Source of the DNA: Flavobacteriales bacterium UBA2669
GTDB taxonomy: Bacteria > Bacteroidota > Bacteroidia > Flavobacteriales_E > Vicingaceae
Reading direction: 5' to 3'
NCBI GenBank assembly: GCA_002359215.1
Contig: DEMN01000008.1
Location: 1-64,000, forward strand
DNA length: 64,000 nt
Shown: piece after piece, positions 1 through 8,281 of the stretch
How positions within the stretch are numbered: the first letter of the stretch is position 1
Layout: the number at the start of each line of letters is the position of its first letter
Notes under the pieces: generated by a model
What the model was told of the DNA's origin: nothing
Seen by the model: the letters and a program-made list of their open reading frames with translations, nothing else
The model's database searches: none
Translations under genes and position numbers: made by a program

Positions 1-65
1 ACCCTCCAAAATATCGGTAAAGTTAACATTATAAAATAATTCAAAAAGTCCCCTTTACAATATTT

Positions 66-120
66 CATAATAAAGGAGCGTTATTCTTTCCAACAAGTCT
101 AACCAAGCTCCTTTATTATG
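66..120. repeat. 14-bp perfect inverted repeat covering the start codon of the first gene
   Basis: Arms at 66-79 and 107-120 are exact reverse complements (left arm CATAATAAAGGAGC), with a 27-nt loop. The right arm ends in the ATG of the gene at 118, and the left arm holds the only AAAGGAG purine tract nearby. In RNA the hairpin would bury the start codon. It could instead be the terminator of a gene left of the window. Both readings are inference; the repeat itself is seen directly. Confidence 0.75.
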
Positions 121-999
121 AAAGCATTAAAAAAAATGTGCCTTTATGGCACAGTGGCATTTCTATGTCTAATTTTAAGCTCCTATCATCCGCAAAAAAA
201 TTATTCTATTAGTAGCAATGCTATTTCTATAGAAAGTGCATTAAAGCATGATTTAGTTTCCTATGAAATAGTAAACAATGGTTCTCACAAAGGAGAATGT
301 GTTACAATAAATTTACAAAATAAAACCTCAAGAGCTTTAAATTTAATGATTGAATCGGGTAGAAATCTAATTTCTATTGACACCAATAAACAAGATATTT
401 TAATTGTTAAAGAAGCTCTTTTCGCTCTAACACCTATGGGAAGTATGTCTAAAAACTTATTTGGATTTTGTTCTCAAGCACATAAAAGTTCCCCCAGTGA
501 TGGAGAAAAATACCTTGTTGGTGAAATGAAAGATGCCAATATCATAAAACTAGCCGAGCATTTAAACAAAAACAAATACCCTATTTCAGCTATGCAACAT
601 GCTGTATGGACATTAACTAATAACAGACCTGTTGCATCTATTTTTCATGAAAATAGAGATTCTATTATTGGACTACAAGAATTTCTTTCATATAAACAAA
701 ACAAAGTTACACCTTGGTATTCAATTGAGTATATGCCCAACGATAGCACAGGAATGGTTTCTAACAAAGCAAAAACCATTTATGGAACACTTAAGGCTGA
801 TTTAGAAAAAGGTCGTGTAATAAAAATAGTGGTTTATGATTTATATAATATTGCTCAGATTAGAAAAGATATTAAAGTCCCTGAGAAGACAAAAAAGCAA
901 CCTATAATTGTTGATGTAAGTGAATTACCGAAAGGACGTTATAGAATGCTTTTTACATCTTTATCTGGAAGGATAGACGAAAAAATTTTTTGGATATAA
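118..999 (+). CDS. Secreted protein with thioester-domain-like motifs and a C-terminal beta domain
   Basis: A 293-residue protein of unrecognised function. Residues 1-22 form a signal peptide or anchor with a hydrophobic core. Residues 45-115 look like a beta-rich domain. They are followed by FCSQAHKSSP, with Cys118, and by AMQHAVWTL, with Gln160 and Trp164. These resemble the [YFL]C and hydrophobic-Q-x-x-hydrophobic-W motifs of Gram-positive thioester (TQXA) domains, but the Cys-Gln spacing of 42 is much shorter than in those domains. Residues 215-293, including VDVSELPKGRYRMLF, resemble the beta-sandwich C-terminal sorting domains of type IX secretion cargo. The ATG lies in the right arm of an inverted repeat, and a hairpin terminator follows the stop. 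The gene is convergent with gyrB. I am sure it is a real gene and unsure of its role. Confidence 0.8.
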   Translation: MKALKKMCLYGTVAFLCLILSSYHPQKNYSISSNAISIESALKHDLVSYEIVNNGSHKGECVTINLQNKTSRALNLMIESGRNLISIDTNKQDILIVKEALFALTPMGSMSKNLFGFCSQAHKSSPSDGEKYLVGEMKDANIIKLAEHLNKNKYPISAMQHAVWTLTNNRPVASIFHENRDSIIGLQEFLSYKQNKVTPWYSIEYMPNDSTGMVSNKAKTIYGTLKADLEKGRVIKIVVYDLYNIAQIRKDIKVPEKTKKQPIIVDVSELPKGRYRMLFTSLSGRIDEKIFWI

Positions 1000-1000
1000 A

Positions 1001-1031
1001 AAATGCCTGAAGAAAATTTCTTCAGGCATTT
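1001..1031. terminator. Bidirectional terminator between the first gene and gyrB
   Basis: Perfect 15-bp arms at 1001-1015 and 1017-1031 (AAATGCCTGAAGAAA and its complement). In practice the G/C-bearing core is capped by an A/T loop and flanked by A and T runs on both sides. It sits between two convergent genes, so it can serve both. Confidence 0.85.
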
Positions 1032-1052
1032 TAAACAATTAATATTCTATTA

Positions 1053-3002
1053 TTAAATATCTATTTTAGCATACTTAGCATTGGCTTCAATAAATTCTCT
1101 TCTTGGTGGAACATCATCTCCCATTAACATTGAGAAAGTATGGTCTGCTGAAGCAGCATTTTCAATGTTTATTTGTCTTAATGTTCTAAACTCAGGGTTC
1201 ATAGTTGTTGACCATAATTGTTCAGCATTCATCTCTCCCAAACCTTTGTAACGTTGTACATTAACACTTCCTTCTTTACCTGCACCTTTAATTTCTTGTA
1301 TAGCTGTATCACGTTCTTTATCATTCCAGCAATAGCGTTGTTCTTTACCTTTTTTAACCAAATAAAGTGGTGGTGTAGCAATATAGATGTAGCCTTTCTC
1401 TATCAATTCAGGCATATATCTAAAGAAGAAGGTTAAAATAAGCGTTTCAATGTGAGAACCATCAACATCGGCATCACACATAATAATTACTTTATGGTAA
1501 CGTAACTTTTCAATATTCAATGCTCTTGCATCTTCCTCTGTACCTATTCTTACTCCTAAAGCAGTATAAATGTTTTTAATCTCTTCATTATCTAAAATTT
1601 TATGCTGCATGGCTTTTTCAACATTCAAGATTTTACCTCTAAGCGGCATAATGGCTTGAAAATGTCTATCTCTTCCTTGTTTCGCTGTTCCACCTGCCGA
1701 ATCTCCCTCTACTAGGTACAATTCGCATATTGCTGGGTCTTTAGATGCACAATCAGAAAGTTTTCCTGGTAAACCGGAACCTGACATCACATTTTTACGC
1801 TGAACCATTTCACGTGCTTTAGTAGCAGCATGACGAGCGGTAGCGGCTAAAATAACTTTTTGAACTATCGATTTTGCATCAGCAGGATGTTCTTCTAAGT
1901 AATTGGTTAACATTTCTGTTACCGCCTGACTAACAGGAGCAGTAACTTCTCTGTTCCCTAGTTTTGTTTTAGTTTGACCTTCAAATTGAGGTTCTTGTAC
2001 TTTTACAGAAACGATAGCCGTTAAACCTTCTCTAAAATCATCACCAGAAATTTCAAACTTCAATTTATCTAACATTCCAGAAGTTTCGGCATATTTCTTT
2101 AATGTAGATGTTAACCCTCTTCTAAAACCAGATAAATGTGTTCCACCTTCATGAGTGTTAATGTTATTTACATAAGCATGAATATTTTCAGCATACGAAG
2201 TGTTGTAAATCATAGCTACCTCAACAGGAATACCACTTTTTTCACCTTCCATGTGAATTACCTCTCCAATTAACGGTTCACGAGTTTCATCAATATACTT
2301 AACAAATTCTTTTAGTCCTTCTTCAGAATAAAATTCCTCAAAAACACTATTCCCTTCATCATCTTTTTCTCTGTGGTCGGTAATGGTTATTCTAACACCT
2401 TTATTTAAGAATGAAAGTTCTCTCATTCTATCTTTTAAAGTTTCATAACTGTATTCTGTATTTTCAAATATAGTTCCGTCTGGTTTAAATACCACTTCTG
2501 TTCCTCTAATTTCAGTAGTTCCAACTTCTTTTACAGGATAAAGTGCTTTACCTTTTTGATATTCTTGTTCATAAACTTTCCCATCACGGTAAACGGTAGC
2601 TTTTAAATCGTCAGAAAGTGCATTTACAACAGAGACACCAACACCGTGCAAACCACCTGATACTTTATAAGAATCTTTATCAAATTTACCTCCTGCTCCA
2701 ATTTTGGTCATTACTACTTCCAAAGCAGAAACACCTTCTTTTTTGTGCATATCAACAGGAATACCTCTACCATTATCTCTAACACCAATAGAGTTGTCTT
2801 CATTAATCCAAACTTGAATTTCATTACAATGGCCTCCCATTGCCTCATCTATGGAGTTATCTACTACTTCATAAACCAAGTGATGCAAACCTCTAACGCC
2901 TACATCGCCAATATACATAGATGGACGCATTCTAACATGCTCCATTCCTTCCAATGCCTGAATACTATCGGCCGAATAATTTTTCTGTTTTTCTTCGCTC
3001 AT
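1053..3002 (-). CDS. gyrB: DNA gyrase subunit B
   Basis: ATPase subunit of the type IIA topoisomerase that introduces negative supercoils, acting with GyrA. At 649 residues it matches the usual Bacteroidota length. The GHKL ATPase domain shows EVVDNSIDEA, DNGRGIPVD and GGLHGVGVSVVNALS in the first 135 residues. The TOPRIM domain shows YLVEGDSAGG and a PLRGKILNVEKA stretch, with DADVDGSH further on. The C-terminal end has the QRYKGLGEMN motif. A TATATTTG -7-like element on the minus strand (3045-3038) lies about 36 bases before the ATG. ParE is the alternative, but length and motifs favour GyrB. No dnaA or other origin genes are near. Confidence 0.96.
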   Translation of the reverse strand: MSEEKQKNYSADSIQALEGMEHVRMRPSMYIGDVGVRGLHHLVYEVVDNSIDEAMGGHCNEIQVWINEDNSIGVRDNGRGIPVDMHKKEGVSALEVVMTKIGAGGKFDKDSYKVSGGLHGVGVSVVNALSDDLKATVYRDGKVYEQEYQKGKALYPVKEVGTTEIRGTEVVFKPDGTIFENTEYSYETLKDRMRELSFLNKGVRITITDHREKDDEGNSVFEEFYSEEGLKEFVKYIDETREPLIGEVIHMEGEKSGIPVEVAMIYNTSYAENIHAYVNNINTHEGGTHLSGFRRGLTSTLKKYAETSGMLDKLKFEISGDDFREGLTAIVSVKVQEPQFEGQTKTKLGNREVTAPVSQAVTEMLTNYLEEHPADAKSIVQKVILAATARHAATKAREMVQRKNVMSGSGLPGKLSDCASKDPAICELYLVEGDSAGGTAKQGRDRHFQAIMPLRGKILNVEKAMQHKILDNEEIKNIYTALGVRIGTEEDARALNIEKLRYHKVIIMCDADVDGSHIETLILTFFFRYMPELIEKGYIYIATPPLYLVKKGKEQRYCWNDKERDTAIQEIKGAGKEGSVNVQRYKGLGEMNAEQLWSTTMNPEFRTLRQINIENAASADHTFSMLMGDDVPPRREFIEANAKYAKIDI

Positions 3003-3037
3003 ATTTTATGTGTTTTTTAGGCTTTTTTTAAGCAAAA

Positions 3038-3045
3038 CAAATATA
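3038..3045 (-). promoter_or_regulatory. Candidate -7 element for gyrB
   Basis: TATATTTG on the minus strand matches the Bacteroidota TAnnTTTG consensus and is placed to give a leader of about 30 bases before gyrB. No well-spaced TTG -33 element was seen, so this is moderate evidence. Confidence 0.45.
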
Positions 3046-3119
3046 AGCATTAGCCAAAGCTATTAACGCCTATAAACAATTTAAATTGATGTTTTTTATT
3101 AACAATTCAATTAACAGTT

Positions 3120-3773
3120 TCAGGCAGTACAAGGAATTCTTAAATCAATAAAGCTAAGTTGCCAAGAACCATTTATTTGTGAAAAATAAAAGGTATAATT
3201 ATGGGTATTTACAACAGTAATTTTTATGGTTTCGCTAATAAATTGTATGGCTTGTACTTCTTTTTCATTTAAATTGGCATAATGCCAAATTTGGCTGTAT
3301 TTTAAAGGGTTTGTATTTTCCTGAAAACAACCTTGTTTATCATAACTATTTTTTTCGCAAACTACTTTTGGTAGCTTTTCTTTAAAAGGCATTAAACTTA
3401 ATGAATCGAAAGGCAAATCAAAAAAACCTAGTTTAGTGCCTGACGTTTGATAGTTTTCGATTTCGTAAACCTTGCTCACTTCTGGCATAGCTCCCGAACT
3501 TTCTATAATATACAAACCGTAATCTTTATAAAAAAGTTGGTTAAAAGCCGCCACATTTTTAGTTTCAATAGCGGTTACCATTTGCTGATAAAATTGCAAA
3601 AAACTAATTGTATCGGCTTGTTTTTTAACTCCATCCGTTATTAATGTATCTACTACATTAGCAACGGTATCTTGTTGTTGTTCTTGAGCATTATTGTCAC
3701 TTTGCGATGATCCTGAGCAAGCATCAAACAAAATTAAAAAACTTACTACCACTGCTATTTTATACTTTTTCAT
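3120..3773 (-). CDS. Putative lipoprotein of unknown function
   Basis: A 217-residue protein with a lipoprotein signal: a short basic start, a hydrophobic stretch and a FDACSG lipobox with Cys at about residue 19. A Ser/Gln/Asn-rich linker follows, then a globular region with repeated aromatic residues. Part of it describes a single folded domain with YSQIWHYANL near the middle and two Cys (CEKN, QGCF) that could form a disulphide. It lies 10 bp downstream of the PafA-like gene on the same strand and is probably co-transcribed with it. I do not recognise the family. Confidence 0.75.
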   Translation of the reverse strand: MKKYKIAVVVSFLILFDACSGSSQSDNNAQEQQQDTVANVVDTLITDGVKKQADTISFLQFYQQMVTAIETKNVAAFNQLFYKDYGLYIIESSGAMPEVSKVYEIENYQTSGTKLGFFDLPFDSLSLMPFKEKLPKVVCEKNSYDKQGCFQENTNPLKYSQIWHYANLNEKEVQAIQFISETIKITVVNTHNYTFYFSQINGSWQLSFIDLRIPCTA

Positions 3774-3783
3774 TTTAATTATT

Positions 3784-5409
3784 TTACTTCACAAGCTCCT
3801 CAATTACTTTTCCATCACAAGCACTAGGTAAGGCTATTTTTAGCAAAACGGAAAGCGTTGCTGCAATATCTGCAATAGCTACTTGTTCTGCTCGTACTCC
3901 TTGTTTTATATTGGTTCCGTACCACAACAATGGCACATGCGTATCGTAATTGTATGGCGAGCCATGTGTGGTTCCTTTTTTTGTCCATTTATTTATCCAA
4001 CCTGAAGCCAGTACAAACATAACATCTCCCGAACGTACTTGATGAAAACCTCTTTGTACATTGGCTAAAATTTTTGAGTCAAATTCAGCAGATTTCATAC
4101 TCGTTGCAGATACTGCTTTTACAATACCTTCTTGTTTCAACATAAAATTAACTGCAAAATTTTCAATATCAATCAGGTTTAATTGATGTTCAGCAATCAA
4201 ATCATGATTAAAAAACAATTGATAGTTAGATAAATTTTCTACTAAATTTTCTACATTGAATTTTTCAAAAAGAAAAGTATTCATTTTCTCTAAGGTAGCT
4301 TTTTCTTCAAAATAACCACCAGGAAGTTTATTATCAATAGCATGTTGAGGAATATCTACTACCCCATGGTCGGCAGTCAGGAAAACCAAAAACTCACCTT
4401 CGCCAACTTGTTTTTCCAGAAAAGTTAATAATTCAGCAATTTCTCTGTCTAAACGTAAGTAAGTATCCTCAATTTCTACCGAATAAGGACCAAATTGATG
4501 CCCGATATAATCGGGAGAAGAAAAACTTACGGTAAGCAAATCGGTAATAGCATCTGCTCCTAATTTTTCTTGTTGTATCACTTCAAAAGCCAACTCTTTT
4601 AAAATGGTGTTGCCAAAAGGAGTTGATTTTATTAAGTCGTAATTTTTGTTAGCTTTTCTTAAGGCTGGCAAATTATGTGGGAAAATAGGAGCTTTTTCAC
4701 CTTCAAAAACCTCTTCGTAAGGATTATTGTCGGCAATGCTTTCGGTATAATCGTGTATAGGTAAAAGTGTTTTCCAAGGTTTTTGTAAATAAGTATTAGC
4801 AGTATTTTTCTCATTCAATTCGTTTAACCACTTTGGCAACTGTTTCATATAGTAGGTACTAGAAATCCATTTTCCTTCATCTTCTCCGGCAAACCAATAT
4901 GCAGCATCAGCCTGATATCCGGCAGGCAAAATAGCTCCTCTGTCTTTAATGGAAATTCCTATTACTTTAGATTGTTTATTCGCGGTTTTCAGCTCATCCG
5001 CTATGGTAGTAACTAATAGTTTGTTAGGAGACATTTTTCCCATGTTGGTGGTAGTTCCAACAGATTGAACATTTTCATCGGAAGTACAATAGGTTTTAGC
5101 TTTATTGGTTTTGTCGTACCAAGTATTGGCAATTATACCGTGGTTGGCAGGTGTAGTTCCGGTATAAATAGAAGCATGACCCGGAGCAGTATAGGTAGGC
5201 ATATAATTAAAATGAGTTTGCTCACAGTTAAAGCCATTATTTACTAATTTTTTAAAGCCGTTTTCACTGAATTTTTCCCAAAAACGGGTAAGGTAATCGT
5301 AACGCATTTGATCTACCACAATACCAACAACTAATTTGGGTTGTTTTTGTTGCGACCAAGTAAAAAGGGTATTTCCTATTAGGAAAATAGCTAATAAAAA
5401 ATGCTTCAT
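3784..5409 (-). CDS. pafA: PafA-type alkaline phosphatase, secreted
   Basis: Zn-dependent phosphate monoesterase of the alkaline phosphatase superfamily, probably releasing phosphate from organic phosphomonoesters in the periplasm. The 541-residue protein starts with a signal peptide ending near WSQQ. The first metal site is VGIVVDQMRYDYL, and the nucleophile is Thr74 in PTYTAPGHASIYTG. The Asn in GIIANTWYD and the Lys/Arg pair in SIKDRGAILPAGYQ match the residues that distinguish PafA monoesterases from phosphodiesterases. FLTADHGVVDIPQH and THGSPYNYDTHVPLLWYG supply further metal ligands. A TAAATTTG -7-like element (5436-5429, minus) precedes the gene. Confidence 0.9.
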   Translation of the reverse strand: MKHFLLAIFLIGNTLFTWSQQKQPKLVVGIVVDQMRYDYLTRFWEKFSENGFKKLVNNGFNCEQTHFNYMPTYTAPGHASIYTGTTPANHGIIANTWYDKTNKAKTYCTSDENVQSVGTTTNMGKMSPNKLLVTTIADELKTANKQSKVIGISIKDRGAILPAGYQADAAYWFAGEDEGKWISSTYYMKQLPKWLNELNEKNTANTYLQKPWKTLLPIHDYTESIADNNPYEEVFEGEKAPIFPHNLPALRKANKNYDLIKSTPFGNTILKELAFEVIQQEKLGADAITDLLTVSFSSPDYIGHQFGPYSVEIEDTYLRLDREIAELLTFLEKQVGEGEFLVFLTADHGVVDIPQHAIDNKLPGGYFEEKATLEKMNTFLFEKFNVENLVENLSNYQLFFNHDLIAEHQLNLIDIENFAVNFMLKQEGIVKAVSATSMKSAEFDSKILANVQRGFHQVRSGDVMFVLASGWINKWTKKGTTHGSPYNYDTHVPLLWYGTNIKQGVRAEQVAIADIAATLSVLLKIALPSACDGKVIEELVK

Positions 5410-5428
5410 GGTTCAAAAATTTAAAACA

Positions 5429-5436
5429 CAAATTTA
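5429..5436 (-). promoter_or_regulatory. Candidate -7 element for pafA
   Basis: TAAATTTG on the minus strand fits TAnnTTTG and lies 20 bases before the ATG. No convincing -33 element was found at the expected distance. Confidence 0.4.
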
Positions 5437-5496
5437 CATTTTAATTAACGACTACTTTAGGTAAAACCATGTTAACTTTTGATTAATTTATCTCAC

Positions 5497-5540
5497 AAAA
5501 AAACCCTCCCGATGATAAGCCAAAATCACCGAGAGGGTTA
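5497..5540 (-). terminator. Terminator of the CCC-motif membrane protein gene
   Basis: On the minus strand an AACCCTC/GAGGGTT stem (5533-5539 with 5502-5508), extended inwards by partial pairing, is followed by a T run (5503-5497). It lies 27 bp after the stop of the gene at 5567. Confidence 0.8.
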
Positions 5541-5566
5541 AAGAAGGTTTTTTTAACCTGTTTATT

Positions 5567-5905
5567 TTATGGATTCATAATTTGATCCCAAGGCATTGAT
5601 GTTAAAATTGCCCCATAAAAAATAATTACTATTATAAAATACAATAAATATAATGCTGATAAAGACACTCCAACTATTGCACATACTCTGCCAGCTTTCA
5701 TGTTTTTATAAGAGCCTTCAGTATATAAGCTCGGAGAGTCTTTATATAATTTACCAGCTTTGTTTGCAAGTACTATAGCTACTATCCCTAAAGCTAGACC
5801 TATAATACCATAACAAAAACATAAAACAATTGATAAAATACCTAACACCAAAATTGCTGTTGAATTTGGTAAGGCTTGCGGTGTATTTAAATTTTGATTT
5901 TCCAT
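5567..5905 (-). CDS. CCC-motif (DUF4190-like) small membrane protein
   Basis: A 112-residue protein with a Gln/Asn/Pro-rich hydrophilic start and two strongly hydrophobic segments. The first holds LCFCYGIIGLALGIVAIV, the place where this Bacteroidota family carries its CCC motif, here partly substituted. A loop with YTEGSYKNMKAGR follows, then the second helix. I chose the ATG at 5905 because the in-frame ATG at 5929 falls inside a perfect palindrome that looks like the terminator of the upstream gene. The function of the family is unknown. It is next to another small membrane protein on the same strand. Confidence 0.8.
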   Translation of the reverse strand: MENQNLNTPQALPNSTAILVLGILSIVLCFCYGIIGLALGIVAIVLANKAGKLYKDSPSLYTEGSYKNMKAGRVCAIVGVSLSALYLLYFIIVIIFYGAILTSMPWDQIMNP

Positions 5906-5917
5906 TGTTGTAAAAAG

Positions 5918-5951
5918 ATTAAGAGACAAACTTCGAAGTTTGTCTCTTAAT
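5918..5951. terminator. 34-bp perfect palindrome between two small membrane protein genes
   Basis: Positions 5918-5951 are fully self-complementary, with centre CTTCGAAG and flanks AGAGAC/GTCTCT. On the minus strand the hairpin is followed by CTTTTT and lies 11 bp after the stop of the gene at 5962, as expected for an intrinsic terminator. An operator is possible but less likely. Confidence 0.7.
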
Positions 5952-5961
5952 TAAAACATTT

Positions 5962-6363
5962 TTAATGCATGTGTTTTACGTTCAAGTAATAAAGAACAAT
6001 AAATAAAATTGGGAAGATAGCAGCCATTGCACTAAATGGCATACCAAAAGCTAACGGTAATACAATCGCCACAACATTTGCTCCGGCATAGATGAAAAAT
6101 CCCATTTTTTTCAACTTCCACATTTGGATAGCTCCAAATAAAGAAGCAGCTCCTAAAACTGTTGCAACAGCAAAATAAGCTGTTCCTCCGCCCATTCCAG
6201 CCATCCCAGGAATACTTTCCATTAATGACCCCATCCCAATAGTCGCTAATAGACTAAACAAAGTAGCTAAACCACTACCAATAAAAGTTAAAATACATAA
6301 TACAGTTAAAAGGCCTGGTCTTTTTCCAGATTCAACTGTTACGTTTGTAGTTTCTTCACTCAT
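5962..6363 (-). CDS. Small integral membrane protein of unknown function
   Basis: A 133-residue protein with a short acidic/Thr-rich cytoplasmic-looking start and about four hydrophobic helices. These begin at LLTVLCILTFIGSGLATLFS and then run through GGGTAYFAVATVLGAASLFG, a middle helix after KLKKMGFFIYAG, and a last one ending in KHMH. A Gly/Met-rich loop (SIPGMAGMGGG) lies between helices 1 and 2. The family is not recognised. A strong palindrome follows its stop. Confidence 0.7.
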   Translation of the reverse strand: MSEETTNVTVESGKRPGLLTVLCILTFIGSGLATLFSLLATIGMGSLMESIPGMAGMGGGTAYFAVATVLGAASLFGAIQMWKLKKMGFFIYAGANVVAIVLPLAFGMPFSAMAAIFPILFIVLYYLNVKHMH

Positions 6364-6490
6364 AATTTTTAATTTTAGTTAATATTAATTTTGTTTGAGG
6401 CAACTAAAATAGAACATTTAACAAAAAATGCAACTTTTATCTACAAAATGTTATTAACAATCTATAAAAAAAAGTACTTGGTCTAAGGGC

Positions 6491-8209
6491 TTACTTTTTA
6501 CGCCAATCCACAAAATTTGGAGCTTTCTCTTCTTTTATTATCAATTCATAATTGTTGAAATAAATCTTCTTATCTGATTTTAAATCAATGGCTTCAATTT
6601 TTCCTAAAGCTCTTTTTATTATAATTGTCTGTTTTTCATTACCAAAATAATTACTCCATTGTTCTAAATCATTTGCCAATTTTATATTGTTAATAGCTAA
6701 AATTTCATCGCCAACAGCAAGCCCTAGCTTCTCTGCAATAGCATTAGGTGGTATATTATCAATAATACAATTGTTGTTTTCATATCGTACTTTAAAACCA
6801 AACTTGGCTTCATTATATTTATTTGATGGCGTAATTTTTATTTCACAGCCTATATATTTAGCTGCATCTTTAAGCCAAGGCGTAAAATCTGCTATTCCGT
6901 GAATTAATGCTGTATAAATTTTATCGTAAGAAGATCCTGCTACTTTCTCAACAACAACTTTGTAATCAACATCACTTACGCCTTTACCTTTTTGAGCAAA
7001 ATCGGTATAAAGGATTTTCATCACATCTTTTAATCCTTTTTTGTTATTGGTATTTTTCATGATAAAAATATCGGTAATAAAAGCCACCAACGCCCCTTCG
7101 GTATAAATAGAACCTTTTCTATTAGGAATGCCTCTTACATAACCATCTAACCAAGTATCGAAAGATGATGATGCTACTGATAAATTCTCTACACCAAAAT
7201 TAGCATAGTGTCTTTCTAACAACTTATCAAATGTACTTTTATATTGTGTCCAATCAAAAACGCCTGATGTAAATAAATATTTATCTCCAAAATAAGTAGT
7301 AACTCCTTCATCCAAATAGCCCAAAACGGTATAGTTTTCTTTGGTATAGTTATAAGGATACATTTCTATAGGACGAATTTGTTTTACATTCCAAGTGTGA
7401 TACAATTCATGAGAGCTAACACCTAACAATTCATTGTACCACCCTTTTTCATCCATTATTTCATATGATGGACCTAGAGAAATTACAGTAGAATTACTAT
7501 GTTCAACACCGTGGTAGGTTTTATAAGTAAGTATTTGAAATAAAAAATGGTACTCGTTAACCGGAAAACTTCCAAAATCTTTAATTTGCTTTTTACAGAA
7601 CTTTTTGAAATCATTTTCCAACTTTTTAAAATCGGGCTTACATTCCCCTTGAAACCATAAATGAAAAAGAACATTACTTTCTTCAAAGGTATGGTGTTTT
7701 AAGGTGTTGCTAGCAATAAAAGGACAATCAACCAATTCATGAAAATCTATTGCTTCAAATTGGTGTTTTGATGTGACTTTTAGTCCGGTAGCTACTTGGT
7801 AATCTTTTGGCAACTTTAACTCTAGCTTACAAGTATTATTAATCTGATCGGGAATATATAAAAAACAATTTACGCCATTAATATAAAGTTGGTTATCATC
7901 TAAATAAGATGAGCCGGCATTAATTTCATTAGCATAATAATTATACTTTATATGAACTTGTTTGGCTTTATTGGTAAACACTTTCCAAGTGTCTTTGGCA
8001 GTTTTTTCAAAATTAAGTGGATTACCTTTTTCGTTAAAAGCTTGCCATTTCTGGATGTTTTTAGCAAAGTTACCCAACTCATACCTGCCTGGTCGCCAAG
8101 CAGGAAGTTGAATTATTAGTTCTTCTTGTTGTTGTTGAAGGTTGTCGGCAATAAACTCAATATCTATAAAATGATTTGCTGCTTTTTGATACGATACAAT
8201 ATACTTCAT
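6491..8209 (-). CDS. M61 family metallopeptidase with PDZ domain
   Basis: A zinc aminopeptidase-like protein of the glycyl aminopeptidase family, 572 residues from the chosen start. The N-terminal beta domain (about 1-165) has the family's QLPAWRPGRYELGNFAKNI motif. The zinc site is SSHELYHTWNVKQIRP, near residue 265. YLDEGVTTYFGDKYL supplies the distal Glu. A PDZ-like domain with IIDNIPPNAIAEKLGLAVGD is near the C terminus. A GTG at 8233 is also in frame, but it falls in a TACCTTTG promoter element (8240-8233, minus), so the ATG at 8209 is preferred. No signal peptide is visible, so it is probably cytoplasmic. Confidence 0.88.
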   Translation of the reverse strand: MKYIVSYQKAANHFIDIEFIADNLQQQQEELIIQLPAWRPGRYELGNFAKNIQKWQAFNEKGNPLNFEKTAKDTWKVFTNKAKQVHIKYNYYANEINAGSSYLDDNQLYINGVNCFLYIPDQINNTCKLELKLPKDYQVATGLKVTSKHQFEAIDFHELVDCPFIASNTLKHHTFEESNVLFHLWFQGECKPDFKKLENDFKKFCKKQIKDFGSFPVNEYHFLFQILTYKTYHGVEHSNSTVISLGPSYEIMDEKGWYNELLGVSSHELYHTWNVKQIRPIEMYPYNYTKENYTVLGYLDEGVTTYFGDKYLFTSGVFDWTQYKSTFDKLLERHYANFGVENLSVASSSFDTWLDGYVRGIPNRKGSIYTEGALVAFITDIFIMKNTNNKKGLKDVMKILYTDFAQKGKGVSDVDYKVVVEKVAGSSYDKIYTALIHGIADFTPWLKDAAKYIGCEIKITPSNKYNEAKFGFKVRYENNNCIIDNIPPNAIAEKLGLAVGDEILAINNIKLANDLEQWSNYFGNEKQTIIIKRALGKIEAIDLKSDKKIYFNNYELIIKEEKAPNFVDWRKK

Positions 8210-8232
8210 TACCTTAAAAAAATGGTTTCCCA

Positions 8233-8240
8233 CAAAGGTA
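8233..8240 (-). promoter_or_regulatory. Candidate -7 element for the M61 peptidase gene
   Basis: TACCTTTG on the minus strand matches TAnnTTTG and predicts transcription starting around 8225. That leaves only the ATG at 8209 as a usable start. The -33 region is not convincing. Confidence 0.45.
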
Positions 8241-8281
8241 AATAAACAAACTATTCCTATACGTTTTACAACTGAAAAGAC

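Noticed and set aside
1053..3002. Chromosome origin near gyrB
   Set aside because: No dnaA, dnaN, recF or DnaA-box cluster is visible; gyrB alone does not mark an origin.
2745..3020. A 91-codon open frame antisense to gyrB
   Set aside because: It lies wholly opposite the strongly conserved gyrB N terminus and has no family-like motif or promoter.
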